Shown here: positions 34,821-42,209 of the stretch, piece by piece | Position numbering within the stretch: position 1 is the first letter of the stretch | How the letters are laid out: each line of letters opens with the position of its first letter | Source of the DNA: JACVRW01 sp963826165 | GTDB lineage: Bacteria > Actinomycetota > Thermoleophilia > Solirubrobacterales > Thermoleophilaceae | Length of the DNA stretch: 64,000 bases | NCBI GenBank assembly: GCA_963826165.1 | Contig: CAWGWC010000007.1 | Location: 310,001 to 374,000, forward strand | Reading direction: 5' to 3' | The notes under the pieces: generated by a model | Database searches by the model: none | What the model saw: only the letters and a program-made list of their open reading frames with translations | What the model was told of the DNA's origin: nothing | Program-made: the position numbers and the translations under genes

Positions 34821-35119
34821 CGCGCTCCGCTCAGGCGTTGCGCGGCGCTCCGAGACGCCCACGATCTGCTGGGGAAGGGGGCGAGTCCGTGTCGCCGGTG
34901 AAATCCTCCCGATCGGTTCCGCGCCTTTGGCTGACGAGAGCTTTTTCGTCGTGGGGCGCCAAAACCTCCGGCTCAGCTGGGGCGTCCCGGAGGTTGGGAC
35001 GTTTCGCACGACATGCATGCCAAACGTAGGGAGGGGCGGAGCGGGGCTGCCAAAGGGCTCCCCCTTCCCCAGCCAACCGGACACGCGAGGCCCGCCGCGC
35101 ACGAGACGAGCTGAGCGCG
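34821..35119. repeat. Palindromic repeat element, copy 1 (convergent gap sga/lysR)
   Basis: This fills the 305-bp gap between two convergent genes; no ORF is evident. The ends are inverted repeats: CGCGCTCCGCTC-N6-TGCGCGGCG at 34821-34847 and CGCCGCGCA-N6-GAGCTGAGCGCG at 35093-35119. A second inverted pair GCTGGGGAAGGGGG lies inside (34868-34881 and 35060-35073). Further nested pairs are CCTTTGGC (34924/35049), GTCGTG (34948/35007) and AACCTCCGG (34963-34971/34987-34995). The bases 34839-34880 recur inverted at 43834-43875 with 38 of 42 identical. It could be a MITE- or REP-like element, or a bidirectional terminator-type structure. Confidence 0.6.
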
Positions 35120-35124
35120 GCGAC

Positions 35125-36027
35125 CTAGCCCAGCGCCCGGCGCGCGGCCGGCGACCTGCAGAAGGCGATGAACGCCTCGACGTCGTCGCGTGGCGGCGCT
35201 GCCGCCGGGCGGACCACGTGCCAGCGGCGTGCCGGCAGTCCGCCCCGTGGCGAGATCGTCTCGAGCAGGCCGAGCTCGAGCTCGAGCTCCACCGCCGCCT
35301 TCGACTGGAGCGCCACCCCGAGCCCCGTGCGGGCGGCCTGCTTGATCGCCCCGTTCGAGCCGAGCGTGAGCAGGTTGGGCTCCAGGCCGCGGCTGGCCAG
35401 GAACTCGAGACAGACGTTGCGGGTACCCGACCCCTCCTCGCGCACGAGCCAGGACCGCTTGGCCAGCTCCTCCACCGCCACCCAGCGCCGCTTGCCCAGC
35501 GGATCGCCGGGCTCCGTGACGAGGACGAACTCGTTGTCGGCGAAGTCGTGGCCCAGCATCCGCTCGCTGTCGGGAATTCGGCCCGTGATGGCCACGTCGA
35601 CCTTGTGCTCGAGCAGGCGCTGGAACACCACCTCGCGGTTGCCGACGTCGAGGCTGATCTCGAGCTCCGGCCGTCGCTCGCGGAAGGCCTGGATCAGCTG
35701 CGGGACGATGTACTCGCCCGCGGTGGTCACGGCGCTGATACGCAGCGAGTGCGGCGCCTGCCCCGCCACCTCCTTGGCTGCGCGCGCACCCTGGTCGAGC
35801 AACCCGAGCACATCAGACGCGTAGACCGCATAGGCCTCGCCTGCGGGGGTCGGGCGCAGCGTCCGGCCCGCGCGCTCGGTGAGCGCCACCCCCAGCTCGC
35901 GCTCGAGCGCGGACACCGCTGCCGACACCGAGGGCTGAGTGACCACCAGCTCCTCGGCCGCAGCGGTAACCGACCCGCGACGCACCACGGTGAGGAAGGC
36001 GAGCAGCTGAGTGAGAGTCACGGCCAT
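35125..36027 (-). CDS. LysR-family regulator, CbbR/QscR-like
   Basis: The 300-residue protein has an N-terminal winged helix-turn-helix (TAAAEELVVTQPSVSAAVSALEREL, residues 21-45) and a periplasmic-binding-type effector domain. The effector domain includes VGNREVVFQRLL and REEGSGTR, pieces characteristic of CbbR-type regulators that sense Calvin-cycle metabolites. QscR of Methylorubrum, a CbbR homologue, activates serine-cycle genes. It ends the ACAD-GcvT-reductase-prk-lysR operon, 45 bp after prk. Likely targets are mcl and sga just beyond; this is an inference. Confidence 0.83.
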   Translation of the reverse strand: MAVTLTQLLAFLTVVRRGSVTAAAEELVVTQPSVSAAVSALERELGVALTERAGRTLRPTPAGEAYAVYASDVLGLLDQGARAAKEVAGQAPHSLRISAVTTAGEYIVPQLIQAFRERRPELEISLDVGNREVVFQRLLEHKVDVAITGRIPDSERMLGHDFADNEFVLVTEPGDPLGKRRWVAVEELAKRSWLVREEGSGTRNVCLEFLASRGLEPNLLTLGSNGAIKQAARTGLGVALQSKAAVELELELGLLETISPRGGLPARRWHVVRPAAAPPRDDVEAFIAFCRSPAARRALG

Positions 36028-36072
36028 GAGTCCAGCTCAAGCTATAGACGTGAGTCTACGTCGAGATGGGCC

Positions 36073-37029
36073 TCAGGTGTGCAACGCCGAGTCCGCCCCG
36101 GGGGCCCAGCGCGGGTCCGCACGGGGTGGGGAGCCGCCGATGGCCAGCGCCGCGCGCGCGGTGACGAGGTGGTAGAGGATCAGCAGCTGCACGATGGCCA
36201 GCGAGTCCGAGCGCAGGAGGTCGGTGCCCACCGTGAACTCCCCCAGCCGCCGGATGCGCAGGTGGCTCGCGAAGCTCATGCGCTCCCAGACCGCCTCCTC
36301 GAGCTCAGCTGCTCGCGCGGGATCCAGGTCGCCCGGGATGCGCAGGAGCCACTCCTGCTCGCCCTTGGCCAGGGTCGGCCCGGGCCCGTCGCCGTCGAGC
36401 AGCGGGGACAGATCCGGGTGGGGCAGCGAGTCGCGGAGGATCACGTCGGCGTCCAGGTGAGCCGGATCGCCGGAGCGCCCCTGGCGAAAGGCCACCACGA
36501 TGTCGGCGTGGCGGCGCTGAGGCTGGATGTAGGCCTCCGCGTCCGCGTGGCGGCGGTCGAGCTCGGCCAGCACCTCGTCGGTGGTATAGCCGCGCCGGGT
36601 GCAGTCGCGCTTGACCTTCCAACTCCGCCTGAGGGTCTCGGGCGGAGTGAGCATGACGCGCACGTCGTGCACGCTGCGCAAGGTCTCGGTGTGGTAGTTG
36701 AGCAGGCCCTCCACCACGAGGAAGTTGGCCGACCGCACGTACACCGGCGCTTCGAACACCCCCCTGCGGTGGCTGTAGACCGGCTTCAGCACCGGCTCGC
36801 CGCGACGCAGGTGGGTGAGGTGCTGAGTGAGGATGTCGAGGTGGTTGGCGTCCGGGTGCAGCGGGGTCACGCCGAGCTCCGCACGCCTGCGGCGGTCGTA
36901 GCGGTGGTAGTCGTCGGCGGAGACGTGCGTGACGTGCGCCTCGCCCAGCACCCGAACGAGGCCGCGTGTGACCGTGGTCTTGCCTGCGCCGGAGTCGCCC
37001 ACCACGCCGGCGACGATCGCCCGCGCCAT
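36073..37029 (-). CDS. prk: Phosphoribulokinase-like kinase
   Basis: The 318-residue P-loop kinase has GDSGAGKTT (11-19), SADDYHRYDRRRRAELG, PVYSHRRGVFEAP, VVEGLLNYHTE, WKVKRDCTRRGYTTDEVLAEL and IQPQRRHADIVV. This is phosphoribulokinase-type, closer to plant/cyanobacterial than proteobacterial class I enzymes, rather than uridine kinase. It would make ribulose 1,5-bisphosphate. No RuBisCO gene is in the window. In Methylorubrum extorquens, phosphoribulokinase is needed for methylotrophy because ribulose bisphosphate signals to QscR. Here it lies 3 bp after the flavin reductase and directly upstream of a CbbR-like regulator. Confidence 0.82.
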   Translation of the reverse strand: MARAIVAGVVGDSGAGKTTVTRGLVRVLGEAHVTHVSADDYHRYDRRRRAELGVTPLHPDANHLDILTQHLTHLRRGEPVLKPVYSHRRGVFEAPVYVRSANFLVVEGLLNYHTETLRSVHDVRVMLTPPETLRRSWKVKRDCTRRGYTTDEVLAELDRRHADAEAYIQPQRRHADIVVAFRQGRSGDPAHLDADVILRDSLPHPDLSPLLDGDGPGPTLAKGEQEWLLRIPGDLDPARAAELEEAVWERMSFASHLRIRRLGEFTVGTDLLRSDSLAIVQLLILYHLVTARAALAIGGSPPRADPRWAPGADSALHT

Positions 37030-37032
37030 CGC

Positions 37033-37638
37033 CTAGCCCATCTGGCCCAGGCGCTCGTAGCGGCCACCGTGGAACAGGAGCGGCGCGCCGTCGTGGTGGC
37101 GTGCGTACTCGACCCGTCCGAGGAAGAGCGAGTGGTCGCCGCCCCAGTAGGACTTGGAGACGGTGGCCACGAAGTGAGCCAGCGCGCCCTCCACCAGCGG
37201 GGTCTCGCGCAGCACGTCGAAGCGGGGCATGGGCAGGTCCTCACCCTGACGCCCGGCGAACCGGTCCGACAGCGCGCTCTGGGTCTCGCACAGCACGCTC
37301 ACCCCGTAGCGGCTGCCCTCGTGGAGCAGCCCGCACATCTTCGTGCGCCGGTCGACCGAGATCAGCACCAGCGGCGGCTCGAGCGACACCGACATGAAGG
37401 CGTTGGCCGTCATGCCGTGAATCTGCTCGCCCTTGAGGGTCGTGATCACGGTGACGCCGGTGGCGAACATGCCCAGCGTCTGGCGCAGGGCGGTGGCCGG
37501 GTCGTCGCCCTGGACGTCGGTGACGTCAGGGGCCTCGTCCTGCTTGTAGTCGTCGAACGGGCTGTCGCCGATCCCGTCCGGCCCGGTGAAGCTGATCGGG
37601 AAGTCGAACTCCGGCGGGCGGGGGGTGTCGGGACTCAT
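37033..37638 (-). CDS. Flavin reductase (FMN-binding split-barrel, HpaC/DIM6-NTAB type)
   Basis: The 201-residue protein has ~50 polar N-terminal residues followed by a flavin-reductase domain: ALRQTLGMFATGVTVITTL, GMTANAFMSVSLEPPLVLISVDRRTKM and VCQSYWGGDHSLFLGRV-like sequence near the end (SKSYWGGDHSLFLGRVEY). Such enzymes supply reduced FMN/FAD to partner monooxygenases. The ATG shares its A with the stop of the DUF1989-GcvT gene (TGATG). The natural partner is the ACAD-fold flavoprotein two genes upstream. Specificity for NADH or NADPH is unknown. Confidence 0.85.
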   Translation of the reverse strand: MSPDTPRPPEFDFPISFTGPDGIGDSPFDDYKQDEAPDVTDVQGDDPATALRQTLGMFATGVTVITTLKGEQIHGMTANAFMSVSLEPPLVLISVDRRTKMCGLLHEGSRYGVSVLCETQSALSDRFAGRQGEDLPMPRFDVLRETPLVEGALAHFVATVSKSYWGGDHSLFLGRVEYARHHDGAPLLFHGGRYERLGQMG

Positions 37639-39965
37639 CACGCGCGCGGACGCTCCTTCTTCGGGTCGTAGAAGGGAATCGGCACGACGCGGGCGGGGAT
37701 CCGCTTCTGGAGGCCGTCGAGCTTGCCCACCTCCACGTCGGTGCCGGCCTCGGCGTACTGCACCGACATGCGACACAGCGCGATGTTCTTGCGCAGCGTT
37801 GGGCTGCGCGTGCCGCTGGTGACCACGCCCACCCGGCGGCGGCCGACGTAGACCTCGTCGCCGTGCCCGGCGGTCTCGTTGCCCTCGAGCTCGAGGCCGA
37901 CCAGCTTCCGCTGGGGGTGGGCCTTGCGCTCGGTGAGCGCCTCCTTGCCGATGAAGTCGTCTTCGGTGTCGAGGTTGACCGTGAAGCCGATGCCGGCCTC
38001 GAACGGGTCGACCTGGTCGTCGAACTCGTAGCCGGCGAAGATGAGCCCGGCCTCGATGCGGATCATGTCGAGCGCCTCGAGTCCCAGCGGCTTGAGACCA
38101 TGGTCGCGCCCGGCTTCCCACACCGCGTCCCACACCGCCGGGCCGTCGTCCGGATGGCAGAAGACCTCGTAACCGAGCTCGCCCGTGTAGCCGGTGCGCG
38201 AGACCACGATTGGGATCCCGTCGTAGTCGCCGATGCGACCCACCAGAAAGCGGAACCACTTCAGCTCGTCGAGCGCGGGCTGCGTGGGCGGGGCCCAGAC
38301 GATCTTCTTCATCAGCTCGCGGCTCTCGGGCCCCTGCACCGCGATGTTGTGGAGCTCGTCGGTGGTGGGCTTGACCCACACCTTCAGCTCGAGCCGCTCC
38401 GCCAGCTCCTTGAGCCACACGCCGGTGTAGGGGTCGCCGCCGATGAAGCGGAAGTTGTCCTCGCCCAGCCGGAACACGGTGGCGTCGTCGATCATGCCGC
38501 CGGTCTCGTTGCAGACCGCGGTGTAGACCACCTGGCCCACGCCCAGCTTGCGGGCGTTGCGGGTCACGGCCCACTGGATCAGCTGCTCGGCGTCGGGCCC
38601 CAGGACCTCCCACTTGCGCAGCGGCGAGAGGTCCATCACCACGCTCTTCTCGCGGCAGGCCCAGTACTCGGAGATGCCGCCCTCGTTGTTGTAGCAGTGG
38701 GGCAGCCAGTAGCCGCGGTACTCCACGAAGCTCTTCGTGAGCTCGCTGGTGCGGGGGTGGAACGTCGTCTCCTTGGTCATCACCGGCTCTGCCTCCGGGG
38801 TCACGCGGTGGGCGATGGCCGCCTGAAAGCGGTTCTCGGGCGAGTAGACGCGAACGTGGACGTCGGTGATCTCCCAGCCGTTGGCGGGATCCACGTCGTC
38901 GGGGCACGCGGACGAGGCGCACACGAGGTCGTTCATCGCCCTCAGCAGCACGTAGTCGCCGGGTCGCGACCAGGGCTCGTCCATGATCAGCAGGTTGTCC
39001 GAGTCGAACCCGGTGTTGTAGAAGAAGTTCAGCGCCTCCCAGCCCGCCCGCTCGCCCACGCCGTACGGTGCGACCTGGCCGTTGAAGTTCTCGGTGCAGC
39101 TGATGTGCCCGGGGTAGCCGAGGTCCTCGTAGTACTTGGCCTGGCAGGCCAGGGCGAACATGTCGTGGCGCCCGACCGTGTCCTGCACCACCTCCACCAG
39201 CGGGTCCATGTCCACGTCGTAGAACTTCGCGTAGAGCCCCGGTGCCGGCACCGCGGAGGCCATCAGCGTCCGGGTGACGACCCCGTCGAGGCCCCGCTCG
39301 AGCCCCTTCTGCAGCTTGCCCTCGTGGAAGGCGAGGAAGTCCGAGCACTGCTTGCCCTTGACGTCGATGATCTGGATGTACTCGCCCTCCTTGACCTCGT
39401 AGGCCAGCGCCGACGCCTTGTCCACGCGGAAGTCGAGGCGGGGCTCGGCCAGCGGCTCGGGCAACTCCAGCTCGACCTCGGAGCGCGGCTGAGCCCGCTT
39501 GACCTCGACGATCAGGGCGGAGGCGGGCGGGCCGCCGTCCACCACTCGACCCCCCGGGGCGGCAACGATGGCCACCAGGTCGCGCTCGGCGTCGAAGCTC
39601 TCCGAGGCTCCGGGCGCTCCCTCGGGGCCGAACAGGCGCACGGCCCGGGCGTCGTCGGGCTTGAGGCCGCGCTGATGGAGCACGGAGAGAAAGCCGTGCT
39701 CGGCCCCGTTGCTCAGCAGGCCGCGCAGCAGGGTGGCCGGAGCGTCGGCCGCGGTGCCCAGCGCCGCGAAGTCCTCGCGGCCGTCCGCCGCCAGGACGGT
39801 GAGCTCACCCGGCTGGCCGCCGTCGGGATCGATCACGGTCACGCGGTCGCCTGCGCGCACGTCGACCACCGTGGCCGCACCCGGCCGGACCCACCAGGAC
39901 TCGAACGAGCGGTCGACCGGGCGCAGCCCTCCGACCAGGGAGACGGGAGGGGTCTGGACGGCCAT
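37638..39965 (-). CDS. DUF1989-GcvT fusion: folate-dependent aminomethyl/demethylase-like protein
   Basis: The 775-residue protein has three parts. Residues ~20-160 look like a degenerate copy of a DUF1989 fold. Residues ~180-390 are a DUF1989 domain (urea-carboxylase-associated family) with GEYIQIIDVKGKQCSDF, the RHD at 266-268, C290, NFFYNTGF and C349/C354 in CASSACPDD. Residues ~395-770 are a GcvT aminomethyltransferase domain (GGMIDDATVFRLGEDNFRFIGG, VSRTGYTGELGYEVF, DMIRIEAGLIFAGYEFDDQVDPFEAGIGF) that should bind tetrahydrofolate and take up a methyl/C1 group. It lies between the ACAD-like gene (13 bp) and the flavin reductase (1-bp overlap). The substrate is unknown; an N-methylated amide or guanidine compound is possible. 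Confidence 0.85.
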   Translation of the reverse strand: MAVQTPPVSLVGGLRPVDRSFESWWVRPGAATVVDVRAGDRVTVIDPDGGQPGELTVLAADGREDFAALGTAADAPATLLRGLLSNGAEHGFLSVLHQRGLKPDDARAVRLFGPEGAPGASESFDAERDLVAIVAAPGGRVVDGGPPASALIVEVKRAQPRSEVELELPEPLAEPRLDFRVDKASALAYEVKEGEYIQIIDVKGKQCSDFLAFHEGKLQKGLERGLDGVVTRTLMASAVPAPGLYAKFYDVDMDPLVEVVQDTVGRHDMFALACQAKYYEDLGYPGHISCTENFNGQVAPYGVGERAGWEALNFFYNTGFDSDNLLIMDEPWSRPGDYVLLRAMNDLVCASSACPDDVDPANGWEITDVHVRVYSPENRFQAAIAHRVTPEAEPVMTKETTFHPRTSELTKSFVEYRGYWLPHCYNNEGGISEYWACREKSVVMDLSPLRKWEVLGPDAEQLIQWAVTRNARKLGVGQVVYTAVCNETGGMIDDATVFRLGEDNFRFIGGDPYTGVWLKELAERLELKVWVKPTTDELHNIAVQGPESRELMKKIVWAPPTQPALDELKWFRFLVGRIGDYDGIPIVVSRTGYTGELGYEVFCHPDDGPAVWDAVWEAGRDHGLKPLGLEALDMIRIEAGLIFAGYEFDDQVDPFEAGIGFTVNLDTEDDFIGKEALTERKAHPQRKLVGLELEGNETAGHGDEVYVGRRRVGVVTSGTRSPTLRKNIALCRMSVQYAEAGTDVEVGKLDGLQKRIPARVVPIPFYDPKKERPRA

Positions 39966-39978
39966 CGTCCGCCGGCCG

Positions 39979-41379
39979 CTAGGCCTTGGCCGGCTCCTTG
40001 GCCTCGTCCTTCTCGGCCTGCTCCATCAGCTGCTGAGCCAGCTCGCGCTTGGCTGACGAGTCGAGCTTCTTGACCTCGTTCTCGACCACGCGCCGATTGT
40101 AGGTCTGGTTCCAGTAGTCGAGCGCCTCGAAGCCGAGCAGCACCGCTTTGCCCACGAACTGGCGCAGCACCTCGTTGGTCGGTCCCATCACCCAGCCGGC
40201 CTTGGCGTCACGCACGTAGCGCTCCAACTCCATGTCGCGCTTGTAGCCCGAGCCGCCGCAGGCGTGGAGCATCTTGTCCACGTGATGCGCGGTGTTCTTC
40301 GCTGCCTCGAACTTGATCTGCCAGGCCCAGTGCAGGTACTCGGCGCGAGCCGTCTCGCCCGGCTCGAGGATGCGGGTGTTGTCGTCCGTCGCGCGGTCCA
40401 TCGCCTGCGCCACCGACATCACGAACACGCGGCAGGCGTTGGTGTCCATCACCGCCTCGCCCACGTAGTCCTGGATCGTCGGGTAGTCGGCCACCCGCAT
40501 GCCCACGTCCACGTGGCGCTTGCGCGTGGTGTGGCGCTTGGCGATGTCGATCGCCCCCAGGGTGATGCCGTTCCAGACCGACGAAGAGCCGATCAGGAAC
40601 CACGGGTCAACGGCCTCGTCGTTGGACACGGCCCCATCGCCCACCGGGCCCACCACCTGCTCGGCCGGGACCTCGATGTCCTCCACCTGGATCGGGCCGG
40701 ACTGATTGCCGCGCAGGCCCAACGCGTCCCACAGCGAGGGCTGAGACTTGACGTGCTCGCCGTCGATCACGAACACCGACAGGTCGTCGTAGCCCTTGAA
40801 GTCCGGGCTCGTGGTCTGCACCACGTAGAAGTCGGCGAAGCCACCCGAGGTCGTCCAGGACGCCTTCTTGTTGACCTTGAAGCCGCCGTTGGAGCGCTCG
40901 GCCTTGGAGGAGAACGGGTACCAGAAGTGCGAGCCCGTCTCGGGGTCGGAGTAGGACAGCGTGCCGATCTTGCAGTCGCCCAGCGGGCGCACGTACTTGT
41001 CGACGAGCTCGGGCGTGGGCCGCAGCATGATCGTCGCCACTGCCGCCATGTGCATCACGTAACACATGGCCGTTGATGCGCAGCCGTAGCGTGCGAGCGT
41101 CTCGCAGACCATGGTGAAGGCCACGTGGTTCTCGCCCATCCCGCCGTACTCCTCGGGCACGGTCAGCGCGAGGAAGCCGTTCTCGGCCAGGATCTCGAAG
41201 TTGCGACGCGGGTAGAGCAGCTCGTCGTCCGAGCGCTTGGCGTTCGCCCGCATCTCCTTCTCGCACAGCTCGATGAGCGTCGCCCGCAGTTCCTTCTGGC
41301 GCTCGGTCAGCAGCCAGTCCGGATCCCAGTCGTAGCCCAGTCCCCAGAAGGGCTCGCCGCCCCACATCTTCTCCGCCAT
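39979..41379 (-). CDS. Acyl-CoA dehydrogenase-fold flavoprotein
   Basis: The 466-residue protein has the ACAD fold (FLALTVPEEYGGMGENHVAF, SYSDPETGSHFWYP, ACGGSGYKRDMELERYVRDAK). The catalytic-base position of many ACADs (the Glu of YEGT near the end) reads VMGPTNEVLR, so the Glu is replaced. With a flavin reductase in the same operon, a two-component flavin monooxygenase (group D, ACAD fold) is more attractive than a true acyl-CoA dehydrogenase. The start is the ATG at 41379 after GGGGAGAAG. An operator-like palindrome lies 27 bp upstream. The substrate is unknown. It is the first gene of the ACAD-GcvT-reductase-prk-lysR operon. Confidence 0.83.
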   Translation of the reverse strand: MAEKMWGGEPFWGLGYDWDPDWLLTERQKELRATLIELCEKEMRANAKRSDDELLYPRRNFEILAENGFLALTVPEEYGGMGENHVAFTMVCETLARYGCASTAMCYVMHMAAVATIMLRPTPELVDKYVRPLGDCKIGTLSYSDPETGSHFWYPFSSKAERSNGGFKVNKKASWTTSGGFADFYVVQTTSPDFKGYDDLSVFVIDGEHVKSQPSLWDALGLRGNQSGPIQVEDIEVPAEQVVGPVGDGAVSNDEAVDPWFLIGSSSVWNGITLGAIDIAKRHTTRKRHVDVGMRVADYPTIQDYVGEAVMDTNACRVFVMSVAQAMDRATDDNTRILEPGETARAEYLHWAWQIKFEAAKNTAHHVDKMLHACGGSGYKRDMELERYVRDAKAGWVMGPTNEVLRQFVGKAVLLGFEALDYWNQTYNRRVVENEVKKLDSSAKRELAQQLMEQAEKDEAKEPAKA

Positions 41380-41405
41380 CTTCTCTCCCCGGTCGCGCGA
41401 CCTTC

Positions 41406-41419
41406 GTACAAATATGTAC
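41406..41419. promoter_or_regulatory. Candidate GntR operator before the flavoprotein operon
   Basis: GTACAAATATGTAC matches GTACNAATTNGTAC at 11 of 12 fixed positions and is 26 bp upstream of the ATG at 41379. A second, weaker copy is at 41480-41493. The remaining ~170 bp up to 41591 show no ORF or other structure that I can support. Confidence 0.55.
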
Positions 41420-41479
41420 AAGGGGTTCTACCGCATTCGCCCCGGGCTGTCCATGCCGCCGGGACGGTCTCGACACCGT

Positions 41480-41493
41480 GTACAAGTTCGCTC
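41480..41493. promoter_or_regulatory. Weaker second operator-like site upstream of the flavoprotein operon
   Basis: GTACAAGTTCGCTC matches the palindrome at 9 of 12 fixed positions, 74 bp further upstream than the first. It could be an auxiliary site of the same regulator or a chance match. Confidence 0.25.
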
Positions 41494-41591
41494 AGGCGAT
41501 TTTGGACGGCGGTCGGAATCGCTTCACCGCCGTCGCCAACATACTGGCGGCATCGAACCGCGACGGGCGCCACGGATCTATCCCCGCTGGG

Positions 41592-42077
41592 TCACCCGTC
41601 CGGCGCGATCCACACGAGACAGTCCGCCTCGCGGCGGATCCGCTTCGCGGTCCGGCGGAAGCGACGCCCGCTCGTCCGGCTCAGGTCGGGACCGAACACC
41701 AGCAGGCCGGCGTCGCGCTCGCTCAGGACCTGGAGCAGCGCAGGCACGGGCCGCCTGGTTCGGACCCGCAGCAGCTCAGTCCTCACGCCCAGCTCCGCGG
41801 CCCGGGCGGCCGTGGCCCGTACCGCGTCGAGGTCCTCCTCGTGCGGCAGCGTGGTGCCCTGGTGGCCCACCAGCACCATCGTCGTCCCGTAGAAGGGCAG
41901 CGGGATCAGATTGACCAGCACGAGCGCCACGCTCGCTTCGAGCGCGCTGTCGATCGCCATCCGCTCGGCCGTGGGATCGACCCGCACGGCGAGCGTGGCC
42001 AACACCACGGGCCGCGCCTTGCTGGGCGCGGCGGCTGCTTCGGTGAGGCGCTCGTCGCGATCGCGCAGCTTGGACAT
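41592..42077 (-). CDS. Universal stress protein-like (UspA fold) protein
   Basis: The 161-residue protein has the UspA alpha/beta layout: an N-terminal strand VVLATLAVRVDPTAER, a helix-rich centre with VRATAARAAELGVRTELLRV and a C-terminal LLVFGPDLSRTSGRRFRRTAKRIRREADCLVWIAPDG. The last part resembles the nucleotide-binding G-x9-G-S region, but the glycine pattern is degraded, so ATP binding is doubtful. It is divergent from the APC permease and may belong to its regulon. Function is unknown. Confidence 0.65.
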   Translation of the reverse strand: MSKLRDRDERLTEAAAAPSKARPVVLATLAVRVDPTAERMAIDSALEASVALVLVNLIPLPFYGTTMVLVGHQGTTLPHEEDLDAVRATAARAAELGVRTELLRVRTRRPVPALLQVLSERDAGLLVFGPDLSRTSGRRFRRTAKRIRREADCLVWIAPDG

Positions 42078-42153
42078 GGGTGCCGCCTAAATCTTCGCTC
42101 GAATGTTGACCGCGTCCGTGGCTCATGGTAGAAGACCCCTCCAGGGCGGCTCT

Positions 42154-42167
42154 GTACCAATTGGTAC
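42154..42167. promoter_or_regulatory. Perfect candidate GntR operator before the permease
   Basis: GTACCAATTGGTAC is a perfect 14-bp palindrome with 12 of 12 fixed positions of the GTACNAATTNGTAC pattern. It is 42 bp upstream of the permease start (42210) and 76 bp from the divergent Usp-like gene. Confidence 0.6.
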
Positions 42168-42209
42168 GACTCGTTCTCCAGGGGTCCACTGAGGGAGAGG
42201 GATACGCGA

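Noticed and set aside
34261..37671. Open frame of over 1,100 codons on the + strand
   Set aside because: It runs through the end of sga in another frame, a palindromic gap, and antisense to lysR, prk and the flavin reductase. Its composition is that of a high-GC antisense frame, without domains.
37863..40073. 736-codon open frame on the + strand
   Set aside because: It is the exact antisense of the DUF1989-GcvT gene, which has clear domain motifs. It has no recognisable motif of its own.
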